Positions 24,401-37,575 of a stretch of DNA of 64,000 bases are shown here, in pieces. Source of the stretch: Todiramphus chloris collaris (Eukaryota; Chordata; Aves; Coraciiformes; Alcedinidae); contig JANVCC010000269.1 in NCBI GenBank assembly GCA_025345505.1, forward strand, positions 226,641 to 290,640, in the 5' to 3' direction. The translations under genes and the position numbers were made by a program. Each line of letters starts with the position of its first letter. Positions within the stretch are counted from its first letter, which is position 1. The notes beneath the pieces were generated by a model. It ran no database searches. It saw only the letters and a program-made list of their open reading frames with translations, and was not told the origin of the DNA.

Positions 24401-27400
24401 ATAAAATTGAAAATATACAAATAACTGTGAAAGGAATTCTTACTCTCAAGGGTATAATATACCTATGCAACATAAACACATCACTTAAAAGGGGGCTGTG
24501 CCAGGGCAGGCTTTGCTTGCTTCATTTCTCATACATCACTATGTTGGGTTTTTACAAGCAACATTCTACCACTGTGTTCTTGTTCTGCATTTTCCCAGAC
24601 ACAATAAAATCACTTCACAAGAACTAATAGTGTCTGTTCTTTTAGGAAGGAGCGGATTCTCCTCTAAATTATATCAGGTCTCTCCCACATGCACACACAA
24701 GCACACACAGCAAAGCTAAGGCATAGCAACCTCTACCTCTTCTGCAGTCATCTGCCAAAAATGGCTATTTACAAAAACATTCTGGAGCAAGAGAATAACA
24801 TATATGTAAGTTAGAAGAACCAAGTAAAAGCATCATAGAAGAGTTTCTGGTCAGACCCGCAGAGATGGTGTATTCTCCTTCTCAAGAGCAGTTAATGAAA
24901 GAATATTCTGAGATTGACCAAAGTATAATCTGGGTTAGTTGTCTGTATTTATCTTAAATTACTTTTTAAAAGACTTTAAATATCTTTTAGGATGAATGTT
25001 GGGATCAGATCCCTGAGAACCTTATGTTAATGTTCTACATTTCTAATAAGATATTTTTATCATAAATACTATCTCAAAATCCATGCAATTAAAATAAATT
25101 TGGAATAGTTAATTCAGATTCTGTTCCTGGCCCCAGGCCTTAAGCAAAGCTATTAACATTTTGGCATATTGCAGCTACATTTTCCTGGAATTTAAAATGA
25201 AATTTTCTTCCCTCTGTTGCTGTGGTAGGTCAGAATCGCCAAAAAAAGCCCCTAGCTGCTTTCGCAGGCAGCGCAGATGGGGGCTTTTTAATTACAACCA
25301 TCCTCATTTTTTCTTGAATGACGTTTCCCTGCAGAGGAAATCTGTTATGCATCCCCGACATGATATTCCCTGGATTAAATGCCCCACCATGACCAAAACT
25401 ACAGGAACCTCAGATGCAGAGAAAACAACGAAATGGTCAAGATACAAAGTGCTGCCAGATGCACATTCCTGTGTCCTCCCTTGTAATATTTCTCAGGCTC
25501 TGGGAATGTAATTGCTGTTGCCTGTGACTCCACAGTAAAGCATGTTCAGACAGACAGACAATAGTTAAGTTTTTCTTTTTGCTGCTGCTACAATTCTTAA
25601 TAAATGAGCAAAAAAAAGCAAGGGAAGATAGCCATTCCCAAAACTTGGCAAGGCTGAGTGAGGCTGCTGGAGCTCCATATGGAGCCGTGGCTCACTCTGG
25701 ACCCCTGCCTGCCCAACGCTGCAGACAGACAGATAGACAGGCAGACACTGCTAGAGCATGGGTGGGTGCTGGTCTGGGAGCAGGGCTGGTGTGATGAAAA
25801 GCATGAGGCCATATTCCAATCCCTGCTAGGGGGACAAGGTGGCAAAGGGATGACTGAGAGCTTTACATCTCTATGGTGCAGTGAAAAATACTTGCTCCGC
25901 CCTTGCAGCTGGGCCACAGGTCTCCTGCCAGGCTCAGTGGGCATAACCTGCAGGAAGAGATCTGCTAACATGAGAACTTGCTGCATTTGCAGCATTTTTC
26001 TAGGAGTCCTTCCTCTAAAAATGCAGTGTGCTACTACCTTTGTACCCCTATAGAGGACTGAGATGTCACTAAAGAAAATCCTCCTTCTCTGCCAGGCTTG
26101 ATGAAGATGGAAGTTGCTCAGGCAGGACATGTTGAGCACTGCCACATGCATCTCTGCCTGGATGCCTTGACTCCCTCCCACAGAAAGATCTGGACAACCA
26201 TGGCAGTTGCCTTCTGGCACCAGAGTTTTCTATATTAATTTACAAGCTTCTTCTCATTACAGGAATGAAAAAAATTGTGAACATAACATACAGTAATGCA
26301 GCACCATCACTGCTTCTGAAGATGACTCTTGGTGGGCAAAGCAGCAGAGGATTTCCACCACTGTGCAAGAGCCATGTGCTCCTCTCTCCCCTCTGCAGCT
26401 TCTGCTGCTCCTGGGAATGGCCAAGATGGTTCGCATCAATCCTGGCAGCAGGAAGTGCTCTCTGTAGCTGCAGTCCCCCCTCTGGTACTCCTGCACAAAG
26501 GCTCCACTCCTTCTTCTGGACTTTCTGATCTGGAAGAGGACACCCATCTTCCTCTCCCACATGACACCTACCCAGGACTGTAAAGTAATAAGTCATTTCA
26601 AAAAACCAGGCAGTCTTTAGTAACATGGATGCCTCTTACCTCTGAAATACCACTATTGACATGAAAGGGTCTGTTCATGTTTACTTTCTAATTAGTGGCA
26701 TACTTTTGAGCATTTGAAAAACTTCAGTCCTTGTCCTTGGAGCTACTGCTCCCAGCCCTCTGCAGACTAATGGGAGCTCAAATCTGATTTGGCCAATTTA
26801 TCTTTTTAATGAAACTCCACCATACAAACACTTCATCTCAGAAGCTTCTAAGAATATCCCGGTCAGCACACTTGTGTACTGAAATTCAGTTAATTCTGGG
26901 GTGGCCCACATACAAGAATAACATCTAAGCTAGCACACTGCATACTGTGGGAAGGACTTCAGAGATGAGGGTTGACAAAGGCAGACCTCAAGAAAAGTGC
27001 CAGGAGACAAGATGCAGACAAGCAGGTACAGGACAGGGAAACTGATTGGTTGGAGGTGATCAGCTGCAGCCAGGACAGACACATGCAGCAAAATGGGAGT
27101 GGGCAGAAGCACAGGAAATAATCAAGAAGATGCTCAGCTTGGAAAAAATGCATGTCCGACAAAACAGCCCAAAAAAACTGCCAGTGGGATGGAAATCACT
27201 GGAAACAGTTACTGATGAATTTTAATTTGCCCCACACAGTAACTGAGCATTCTTCAAAGAATACTGTGAGTGTCAGTCACTTTCACCCACCCTCTTTTCC
27301 CAGTCACTCCTCTGTCCCACTAACACCGTTTTAGAAAGAACGAATTAACTGCCCATTTTAAAATGGCCATGTTTCCCTTCTATACCCTCCATTCTCTTAT

Positions 27401-28929
27401 GGACTTCAACAGACTTTAAGCTTCCAATCAGATGTCTATGATGATGCATTTTTGCTTCCCTTAAATTTATTTATGCAGCAAAAAGGATAAGGTTCTTAGA
27501 AAACAAGCCAATGTTAAAGCATAGTTACACCAATGGTCAACTGGTACTTGGGAGATGTGCATAGGAAATTTAGAACTTTTGCAAGAAGATGTTCATCGCT
27601 CATGGTAGGACTTCCATGGGCCCTGGGAACAGCAGACCAGGTTATAAACTGCAATGCTGACACACTATCAAAGGTTACATTTCTTTTTCAAGCCCAGCTA
27701 TGTTGTCAGTAAACTGCTAGTCAGTGACATGCTCCACTGAAGAAATATGTAACTACACTATTACCCTTTGACATAAGATGAGAGACAAAAGTATAGAATT
27801 CATCACTGAACTCACTCCCAAATAACATTACTTCTGTGCAATTCACAACTTTTGCTGTTCCATGAGAAGCTTCAGCAAGCATGGGAATTGCCTATTACAC
27901 AACAACAAAGTTTAATTGTAATTTTGGCTTTGAGTTACTGCAACTATACAAAGGTAGCCAGAGGCATCAAGCTTATATGACTTAGTTGCTATTACATATA
28001 AAACTTACTGCAGAGCTGAGAACTGAATGTATTAATCTGGAGGAAGTCTAGCCCTCTAGTCATTGGAACTATCCTGCAGTGAGGATGCATTTCCAACATG
28101 GTCCAGACTCTGTGACCTGCTTCTTACTCTAGATTCATCACCAAGCCATGCTGCCTCTCACAGCAGATAAAGAAAATCTATATGCTTGGTGTTCTACAAC
28201 CAGCAAGCTAATGTTATTTATGAAATTCATCATTTCAATTACCTCCTGCTGTGGCAGTGAATTTTAATAAATATAATATGGAAACATCAGAAGTCATTGG
28301 GACTGGGAACCCTTTGTGACATGCCTGGTGCTATGTGTGTAAGGAAAGGAACCTTTTATACTGATTTTAAATGAAAAATAAGCTGCCAGTTACTCTTATG
28401 ACAAGTGCAGAAGTGTAGGCACAGAAGTAGATAAAAACAGCAGAAAACCATTAACAGTAACAGGAAATGTTCTATAAATGAAGTAGTATTAAGGGGAAGA
28501 CCAAATAAAGGAACCAGTTGCAGCTCAGCAGAGAAGGAGAGCTACCCATAGTTCAATATCTTCAACAAAAAGTCATCTGTTAATTAAGTCATCCATGAAG
28601 AAGTGGCTGTCACAGTTCATACTAGTAACAAAGGCTTAAGGTCTCAGCCTGCTAGTAGGGAAGGACTAAGTTGGAGAACACTGTAACTAATAGATTCATC
28701 CTAAGATTTTTATAGAACTGTCTCATAAAACTCAGAGCAATTGCCAATCACCTCAGAGAATCCATAGAAAACAAGGGAGGCAAAGTTCTGGCAACACAGA
28801 AAAGGCATGTTTGGAGAAATGGGAAAAGAAGGAAATGGAGTTGTGGAACAGCCACTTGAACTCCAGTTCTTAGAAAACTAATTGAAAAAAATTAATTGTT
28901 TTTTAATGACTCTGAAAAGACAACAAGAA
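21441..28929. other. Intronic DNA, nothing recognised
   Basis: The region includes a 207-codon minus-strand open frame at 25597-26220 without recognisable domains and several shorter frames. I see no splice-flanked exon or clear transposon. Small CAGACAGACA-type simple repeats occur near 25550 and 25725. Confidence 0.55.
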
Positions 28930-29880
28930 TACAGTGGTGTTCCCTAGAAGTCAGGTACAGTCCTGTTCAACATGTTCGTCAATGACGTGGGTAAAGGGAT
29001 GGAGTGTACCCTCATCAGCTTTGCTGATGATACAAAACTGTGAGGAGTCTCTGACACACCAGAGCTCTGCTGCCATTCAGGGAGACCCAGACAGGCTGGA
29101 GAGTTGGGCAAAGAGGAACCTCATGAAGTTCACAACGGCAAATGTAGAGTCCTGCACCTGGAGAGGAATAACCCCCCGCACCAGGACAGGTGAGGGGCTA
29201 ACCTGCTGGAAAGTGGCTCCATGGAGAAGGACCTTGGGGTCTTGGTGGACAACAGGTTAACCATGACCCAGCAACGTCTTCTTGTAGACAAGAAAGCCAA
29301 AGGTCTCCTGAGGTGCATTATGAAGGCTGTGGCCAGCAGGTTGACAGAGGTTCTCCTCCCTCTCTACTCTGCCCTAGTGAGGTCACATCTGGAGTATTGG
29401 AGTCAAAAGGAACTACAGGAGAGAGTCCAATGGACGCTACAAAGGTGATTAGGGAACTGGAACATCTCTTTTACAAGGAAAGACTGAGAGATCTGGGTCA
29501 GTTTAACTGGGAGAAGAGAAGACTGAGATGGGATCTTATCAACATTTATAAATATCTAAAGGGAAAGTGTCAAGAGGATGGGGCCAGAATCTTTTCAGTG
29601 CTGCCCAGAAACAGGACAAGGGGCAATGAACACAAACTGGAACACAGGAAGTTCCACCTTAACATAAGGAATAACTTATTCCCAGTGAGGCTGATGGAGC
29701 ACTGGAACAGGCTGCTCACAGATGCTGTGGGATCTTCTCTGGAGACTTTCAAAACCCACCTGGACGTGATCCTGGGCAACCTGCCCTAGGTTATTCTGCT
29801 TTGGTGGGGGAGTTGGTCTAGATGATCTCCAGAGGTCCTTTCCAACCCCTACCATTCCATGATTAAGTGATACTGTGATA
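28930..29880 (+). mobile_element. CR1 LINE fragment, RT C-terminus to 3' tail
   Basis: The left end encodes CR1 ORF2 sequence (LFNMFVNDVGKGMECTL and then SFADDTKL, the RT catalytic FADD motif), followed by the rest of the RT C-terminal region. A frame open at 29313-29789 includes [20 protein letters not shown]. The 3' UTR block (GATCTCCAGAGGTCCTTTCC, ACCCCTACCATTCCATGATT) closes it. It is 5' truncated, as is typical for CR1, with several frameshifts. Confidence 0.92.
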
Positions 29881-29989
29881 TAGTTAAAAGGCTACACCAT
29901 TTTGTGATGGATAGGTCTGTTGAACCAATCTGATCACCTAGCCCCAAGGTGGAAGTAGGACCATAGTGGTATCAGCAGTGATATGCTCC

Positions 29990-30470
29990 CCTAGAGAGAC
30001 AAACACCTTACTGCAAAGGAAAACAAGAAAGCAGCCTGAGAAACATAGACATGGTAAGACCTCAGCTGGAGCTATGTGTAAAGTTTTGAGGTCTACTCTT
30101 TAAGATATGAACAAACTGGCTAGTCCAGAAGGGAGTAAAAACCAGAGATCTAGAAATAGTGACCTGAAAGGAAACAGGAAAAGTTGTACAATACAGAGCA
30201 GGAATGAGGCGAGTGTGTCAGATACATCATCAAGATGCTGAAAAGAGAAAAAGGATAGTTTATTTTCCCATCCATCCTAGGTGGGATAAAGATGGATTAA
30301 AATTGCAGGAAGGAAGGTTCAGGATGGAGGTGATACTGAAATCATGGTACAGCTTGGATTTCCTTAAGAAAAGACCAGATAACTGTTTATAAAAAATGAT
30401 GTAAGAATTATTGAGCCTTTCTTGGACCTGAGGAGCGAGCCCATGACTATAGTATGAGATACACATATGT
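29990..30470 (+). mobile_element. Old, diverged CR1 fragment
   Basis: CR1-like blocks appear in order: AAGACCTCAGCTGGAGCTAT, TTAAAATTGCAGGAAGGAAG, GACCAGATAACTGTTTAT and a degraded 3' part. It is much more diverged than its neighbour at 28930-29880 and probably belongs to an older subfamily. Confidence 0.6.
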
Positions 30471-32149
30471 ACCATGGGCAGCTGTTTTCAAAGACCATAC
30501 TATGCTGACATTCCCCGAGGAGCCTTGGAATAGATGTGCTTGATATGAAAATGAAACTATTATTTAAAGTATGACATCATGTATTAAAAAGAAAAAGAAA
30601 AAAAAAACTAAGAAAATGCTACTCAGTAAAGGTCAGCACTTGAAGCTGAAAGAATTGGGGCGGGGACTACGTAATCTTTCTGACAGCATTCACAAAGCAG
30701 TCTTTAATAATATTGTCTCAAATAATTTTCTTCCAAATGCCTCTGCTGCTTGAGTTATGTGATTACTGAGAAACGGCTTAACTACATTTCTGTCTTCTGG
30801 GGAATTTATTATGAGGGTAATGGACTCACAGCTGTAAGAGCAACAATTTACACTGACAGCAATTGGGAATAAGGCCCTGGAGACCACTGTGACATGGGGT
30901 TTACATCTCCTTGATTCTGATATTAGAACAAATACAAGTTATTTAACTACCACCAGCCAAACCAGTATCATTTCCCTGCAGACACCCAAACTAGGCTGTT
31001 TTCCAGGGGATGTGGAAGGTCTAGGTTCAGTTTTGTTCATTGATCACTTCACAGATCAGTCATGTTCCCCTTGCATTCAGACAATTCTCCATTTAAAAGC
31101 CAAATGCAAGAGGACTTTTACAACCCACACTGAATCATAAAGCCAGACAAGCTGCCTGATTGATCCAATAGGCCTTTAAAAATGTCAGGAAAAAGATTAA
31201 TGAACTTGAACAATAGAGATACTAGGTCACTGTTTTCGAAAGGATCTGGTAAAAATCAGGCAGAGGTTGATAGGATCGCAGATTGAAACCTATGCTGCAC
31301 TATTCAAAGGATTCTGCAGATCAATGACCTTGGATGCATACTAAGTACACTGGGCAAGCCATGACGTGCTTGCACTATCAGAGGATTTCTGTGAGAGGCA
31401 GAAATATAGAGCTGCCTGTTTCTCCCTCCAGCCCAGACACCCAGTGAACATGTCATCCTGCAGCCCTGTGCTCTCAAGTCACCCTCCTCCTCTCAGCACG
31501 TCACTGTCCCTGGTCTCATGTATAATTACTTGGACACCATTACCTCAAAGAGGCACAAAGGAGTAATTCCTAGACTATAAACCCTCTCTGCATGAATCTC
31601 TGCATGTGAACCACAATAGTATTTGTGGCTGAGGTATTTTGAAGCCTGAGACTGCAAAAATCCTGAACCTAAGCAAAGCAATAAAGTTCTGTTAAGTCTG
31701 CCAATTACATCCCACTGCTTTAGATGGGATTTTTCAGGCCATGGAATTTTTAATTCATGAATTTTGGTGAAAAGGCAGAATCTAATGTTTAATCTAGATT
31801 TGGCAAAAATTAAACAGTCACAAATGTCCTGGTAACAAGCTGTTACCCTGTGGAGAGCAGAAAAAACAGAGGAGTATTGCAGCACAGCTTTTGGTACAGA
31901 TAATTCAGAAGTCATTGAAACATCCTCTTGAAAGTATCCAAAAAAGCAACCTCCTAAGAGGTGCCCTCTGTCAGAAGCTTGCCCTGCTCAGGGTATATTA
32001 CTGTCTGTACCACATCCCTCCAGAAACTTCCCAGGAGGTCCTCAGGCCAACCTCTCTATGACATCTGGCACCCAGATACCTAAATACTTGTGTTGGGTTC
32101 AGCGAGACACAGGCAGGAAAAGAAAGTGTTTAGTTCTAGAGAAATTACC
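30471..32149. other. Intronic DNA, nothing recognised
   Basis: There is an A-rich stretch near 30590-30607. No gene or transposon was recognised. Confidence 0.55.
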
Positions 32150-33030
32150 ATAGAATGGTTTCAGTTGGAAGGAACCTTAAATATCATCTAGTTACAACCC
32201 CCCTGCCATGGGCATGAACACCTCCCACTAGAAGAGGTTGCTCAAAAGCCCATCCAACTTGGTCTTGAACACATCCAGTGTTGGGGCATCTACAACTTAC
32301 CTGGGCAACCTGTTCCAGTGTCTCACCACCCTCACAGTGAAAAACTTCTTCCTAATTTCTAATCTGAATCTAACCTCTTCCAGTTTGAAGCCATCACCCC
32401 TCATCCTAACACAACAAGCCCTTGTACAAAGTCCCTCCCCAGATTTCTTGTAGGCCTCATTCAGATACTGGAAGGCCTCAACAGTGTCTCCCCAAGCCTT
32501 CTCCAGGCTCAATAACCCCAGCTCTCTCAGTCTGTCCTCACAGCAGAGGGGTTCCAGCCCTCTGATCATCTTCATGTCCTCCTCTGACCCTGCTCCAACA
32601 GGTCCATGTCCTTCTTGTGTTGGGGGCTCAAGAGATGGACACAGCGCTTCAGGTGGGGTCTCACCAGAGCAGAGCAGAGCAGAGGGGCAGAATTACCTCC
32701 TTCGACCTGCTGACCACACTTCTCTTTATGCAGCCCAGGAAACTGTTGGGGCTTTCTGGGCTGCACTTGCACATTGATGGCTGATCATGTTGATCTTTTC
32801 ACCAGCATCCTCAAGTCTTTCTCCTCAGAACTGCTCTCAATCCACTCACTGCTCAGCCTGTAATTCTGCTTGAGATTGTCTTGACCCACGTGCAGGACAT
32901 TGAGCTTGTCCTTGTTGAAATTCATGAGGTTTCCACAGGCCCACCTCTCAAGCCTGTCAAGGTCCCTCTGAATGGTGTCCCTTCCTTCCAGCATGTGAAC
33001 TACACCACACAGCTTGGTGTCATCCAGAAA
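32150..33030 (-). mobile_element. CR1 LINE fragment with 3' tail
   Basis: Starts with the reversed CR1 terminus (CATAGAATGGTTTCAGTTGG), continues through the usual 3' UTR and ORF2 C-terminal blocks, and ends near TTGGTGTCATCCAGAAATTG. On the minus strand the frame at 32994-32785 contains RDLDRLERWACGNLMNFNKD, a conserved CR1 ORF2 segment. It is 5' truncated. Confidence 0.92.
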
Positions 33031-35815
33031 TTGTTTTTATTCAAATCCAAGAGCCACTTTCTGGATTATAAAAAACATATAGGCACCTTCCTGTTGTGCT
33101 GCAATAGCCTTGTTTATGGAGGAAGGAATCAGGAGCCCTAGTACAGCCTTGCCTTGCAGGCAGGTTCACCTCTTCCTTGGCCTCACACCTAGGAATCGGG
33201 ATGACACAGAACAGACACTGAATTAAAATTACAGACTGATAACAACATGTTCAAGCTCCTGCTCTTTCAGCAATAGGAAGAACAGTCCTACATTTCAGTG
33301 TAGCTTCTCATCGAGACTGCCACACAGCTTGTTTTGAGTGCTAGGACATCAATATCCACAGCTAGTCAGTGGTCCTGCCTCCATTCAGCATTGTAGACTT
33401 CACCTAAACAAACACAGGCACCCAGAGCTGGAGCTGTGCTTGGGCTGGTGCTCTCTGATAACCAGGGGCAAACAAAGGACCCAGCGCCTTCATCCGGACA
33501 TCTGAAAAAGCACAATGAGAGTTTGACCTCAGAAGTAACTTCCTCATTTGGCTATGAAGGAATATGAGTGTTTTATCTCTTTAAAGTAAATATGAACCTT
33601 CTCTTCACTGTCTGCATGTTGGATTGAGAAGTTTCTGCTCCAGGACTGCTCACCTATCCACACTGAACTTTCAGAGCAGAAACCATCCTTGAAGCTTATG
33701 AGAAACCTGCCATCCTCCTAGGCATCCTATTTGTGCTTTCCTGCCTGCTGACTGCCCATGGGCAGCCTTCCTGGGGGCAAGAGGACATTCACTGCACGTT
33801 CTGGCAACTAACATGCTCCTCAAGGAGCAGAGAAGTGCATGCTTGAACCCACACAGAGTAAGAGGAAACTGAAGCCACATTTCCCACTTCCTGTGCTCAA
33901 GCTGCCTGCCTGCTGCAGGAGGTTGCTAGTTAATGGTCTCCTCTCCCCACAGCTTTTAATGAGTCAGTGGGCATCAAACACATACAGCCCTCCTGCACAG
34001 CCCCACTCAGGCACTGCAGCTGCCAGGAGGAGCCCTCACTCCTACCATCCCCAGGACTTGGCCTTTACTACTGGTGAGCTTTGAGCAGCTCCTGATAAAC
34101 ATAAACCAATGCTCAATCCCCTTTGGAGAAACCAGTGTCCGTGTCACCTGTATAAAATGCCTGACTCAGATAGGGGAGATAACCTGCTTGAGCAGCACAC
34201 CTAAATATTAGTGACCAGGTGGAGGTCTGGCTCTGGTGCCACCTGTAACACCTTGTGGTCTTTGTGCTCACTCCCCACTACGTCAGTCCTAGAAAGGCAA
34301 GGGACATGTTCAGCATCCCTGAAGAGCCAGGTGCTACAACTACAGGGTAGAATACTGGGGGAAGCATTGGAGTGCCTCACAGCAAGTTTCTGCTCGCATC
34401 CCCACTCTTGATGTTCACTTTGAACAAACCCTGAGAGCTCACACAATGGAGAAGCCACCCCAGGAAAACAGAAAATGTCCTGCTGCTGAGAGCTGGACTG
34501 GTTCATGGAGGGGGTGTTCAAGAAGGTCATCATGGGACTGTTGCTGAATGCAGATGAGGTTTATAGAGGTAGGGTAGGATTGAAGGGGAAGCTGGACCGG
34601 GTCAGCTGTCCACCCTTGCCACAGGTCTTCACCTGTCATAGTCTCAACATCCTTCACATTGCTCTAAGTGTTGCCGTGACCATTTCTGAACTGAAACAGC
34701 AAAAGCTTATGGACAACCTCAGATCAGCAGGAGCTCTGTGCTTGTGACATTTGTACACATGCTGCCTTTCTATGGAACCCCCATAGACAAGTGTCTGTCT
34801 CCTGCACCTTCACCAGTGCTTCAGAAGATGTCAGGAGTGCTGTGATGCTCCTGACAGAGCAGCTCTGGGTTGTTCATCCCAAGCTCCTCTAATTGACAGG
34901 ATTAAGGGAGAAAAGTTGGTTTGATTACAAAAGGAATTTCCCTGGTGGATCCTGCACAGCTGCAGGATTTCACTATGTGAAGAAAAACAAAACCTGCTTT
35001 ATATGAGGTAAATCTGAGAGGTTATCCTGGTTTTGTCTGACTCTAGTAGTTGTCTTGCACATTTAAACATATTGAATCCGTGTCTAATTAGTCATACACT
35101 ATTACACCATGGCAACACAATTAATATTACAGTTCTTCAGAATAATATTGGTTAAAAATATAGAGTACTGCAACTTTGCTGTAACTCATCATTGTTGTTC
35201 TTAAGACCATGCTCCTAAGAGAGGGAATGTCTGGAACTGAAAGCTGTTTTCTCAGCATGCTCTGAGCAAAAATAATGAATGTGACATTTCATGATCTCCA
35301 CTGAAAGAGAAATGTCTTTAGACAAGAAACAGGGCTGACCTCAAAATTAGTGTTACAGGAACATCTTTCAGACCTGGCTTGCTCTTTTCTGGGGTGATAT
35401 ATTTAACTCCTTCAACCAAAGAAACTGCCTGCCTACTACTGGAGCTGAAGCCTAGAAGACAGAGGAGAAAATGAGCCAACACTGAATAATTTATAAATTT
35501 GTATATTTTATTTATTTATAAGCAAATTTCTCACCTTGAAAAAAAAATGTGGAAGCTGTCAAGAAAGACAACATGATAAATAAAGAAGCTTACAACAGCT
35601 GGAAAAATTCTGTCCTATGTTGATAATCAGTTGATATCAGCATTGATAATCACAGATCATGTTAATGATCAGTGATTCAATTTTACTCCTTAGAAATATT
35701 CTGATAAGGCAACTGAGGCAGTTACATATTACATGACAGAAGAACTGCCACTCTCTGTGGAGCAAGTAAGACATTTCAGGTGTATAGGATCTATCAGAAG
35801 CCAAGCTGTAACCCT
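33031..35815. other. Intronic DNA, nothing recognised
   Basis: There are AT-rich stretches around 35480-35700 with overlapping TTGATAATCA and GATCA repeats. I recognised no gene or transposon. Confidence 0.55.
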
Positions 35816-35820
35816 ATGTG

Positions 35821-36322
35821 TGTCTTGGGTTTGGTTTGGGTTAATTATTGCAAGCAGCTGGTGGCCCAAGTAGTGGAGAGGGACTGCAGCTTCCAGGCGA
35901 TACAGATGGGATAAACAACCAAACCAGGCAATGAGATACTTGATACCATACTGAGTCATGCCCCTATATATGGGGAGAGCTGGCAGATGGTGGGGTTGCT
36001 TGTTTTCAACTTGCTTCAATGTGTCTGGAGCAGGGAAAGCTGGTGTCTTGGGCTCAGGTAAAGCTTTTCCTGGTTTCTATTACTCACTTTGTGCATCATT
36101 TTATGAGTACTGTTGTTTTCTTCTCTTTTTTTGTGTTGTTTTCTAAAACTGTCTTTATGTTAGCCCACAGGGTCTCACCTTTTTTTTTTTTTTTTCCCCC
36201 CCCCCCCCCCCCCCCCCCCCCCAATTCTCATTCTCATCCCCCAAGAAGGGATGTTGGGAGGTGGAAGCAGTGGGTAAGTAGCTGCCTGGTGTTTAGCTGT
36301 CATCAGAGGTTAAACCACAACA
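35821..36322 (+). mobile_element. Solo LTR, ERVL-like family B, 5-bp TSD
   Basis: Begins TGTCTTGGGTTTGG and ends GGTTAAACCACAACA, with ATGTG on both sides (35816-35820 and 36323-36327). A TATA-like CCTATATATGGGG lies near 35961. The ending resembles that of the LTR at 1843-2402 (AAACCACA). It contains the T/C homopolymer tract at 36180-36222. Confidence 0.82.
36180..36222 (+). repeat. T(n)C(n) homopolymer tract inside the LTR
   Basis: About 16 T followed by about 27 C without interruption. It lies between the TATA-like region and the 3' end of the LTR. Such runs are prone to length error in sequencing and assembly. Confidence 0.9.
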
Positions 36323-36784
36323 ATGTGTTAAAATAAAAGTGTTTTTAAGGATTTTAGCTGCACTGCATTTCAAGCTGTAAGAAGCTGAAGGACATCTGCC
36401 CTTCACACTGCATGCCACCTAAACAGACAGATAGTGATAAACTATGACCTAAAAACACTTGTTATGTGCCTTCCCTGGAAGGCAGGCAGAACCACTCAAA
36501 AGAGCTGTCTGTTGCATCAAAGCCAAATAGTCCTGATGATGCTAATGCTGAATTTCTCCAAAGACATATAGGTGAGCACCCTGAGCAGTGCTGGGAGCTG
36601 CACTGTTAAAATAAGCAATGAAAAAACCCACAAGGCCTTCATTACAGATAGCATGGCAAGGGTTATTAGTATCACTGTTGTTTTCAAAAAAAGGACTAAT
36701 GACTATGATTTTCATTATTCCATAGGTGGTGTGTGTCAGAGAGCAGGAGTGTGCATGGTGCTTAAAGCATGAATCCTCTGAGAT

Positions 36785-37575
36785 GAGAAAAAATACCGAA
36801 CAGTAGAAGTCTACATGAGCAACCTGCTCTAATTCAGGATGTTCCCTGCTCACTTCAAAGGGGTTGGACTAGATGACCTTTTGTTGGGGTTTTGGGGAGT
36901 TCCTCTGTTTTCCTTCTTCTCTTAAAGAATTTTTCCATACTTGTTCGCCAAGGAGATCAATTGCTGTACTTAAGAGAGACAAAAAGACCTGGCCACAGGG
37001 GGAGGGGTCCAGACAGCCGCCGAATACAGGGGGTTGGGTGGAGCCCCTAGGGCTCTGGGTTTGCTCCCTGCATTCGAGGGGGGAGAAGTTCTCCTCATGG
37101 TGGAGGGAAGTCGTCCCTGCTGCGTTTCCTGCTTCTCCTTCTGCCCCTGCTGTCTCCTGGGGATCCTGGTGGACACCAGGATCGGCTGCCCAGGCGGGTT
37201 CCTGACGCAGGCTTTTCGTCGGCCATTGCCCCGTGAGGCCTGAGCTTGCTCCGGAGCGGCAGGGAGACCATGGCGCCCTCCCTGCTCCCCGGGAGCCACC
37301 CGAGAGGTTGGCACTGGGTTCCTGGCGCTGTTTGTTGTTACTGTCATAGTTTGTGTTGTTTGTTTGCCTTATTATATATATTTAGTAAAGAATGGTTATT
37401 CCTATTCCTCATCTTTGCCTGAAAGCCCCTTAATTTCAAAATAATAAGCATTCGGAGGGGAAGGGGTTGCATTTTCCATCCCAAGGGGGGCTCCTGCCTT
37501 CCTTGGCAGACACCTGTCTTTCAAACCAAGACACCTTTACATATCCCAACCCAATGCATTCTGTGATTCTACAAG
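36785..37575 (+). mobile_element. CR1 3' end, split by an LTR
   Basis: The left part (36785-36881) reads GAAGTCTACATGAGCAACCT then GGGGTTGGACTAGATGACC. It resumes after the LTR at 37534-37575 with the tail CCCAACCCAATGCATTCTG and GATTCTAC. Removing the LTR and one target duplication gives an ordinary CR1 terminus. Confidence 0.85.
36882..37533 (+). mobile_element. Solo LTR, family C, inside a CR1, 5-bp TSD
   Basis: 652 bp, TGTTGGGGTTTTGGGG to TTCAAACCAAGACA, flanked by CCTTT (36877-36881 and 37534-37538). The middle is GC-rich. A TATATATATTTAGTAAAG block near 37372 may hold the polyadenylation signal, which suggests plus orientation. Confidence 0.88.

Noticed and set aside
25597..26220. 207-codon minus-strand open frame in intron 1
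   Set aside because: No recognisable domain and no conserved motif. A frame of this length is possible by chance in a 64-kb window.
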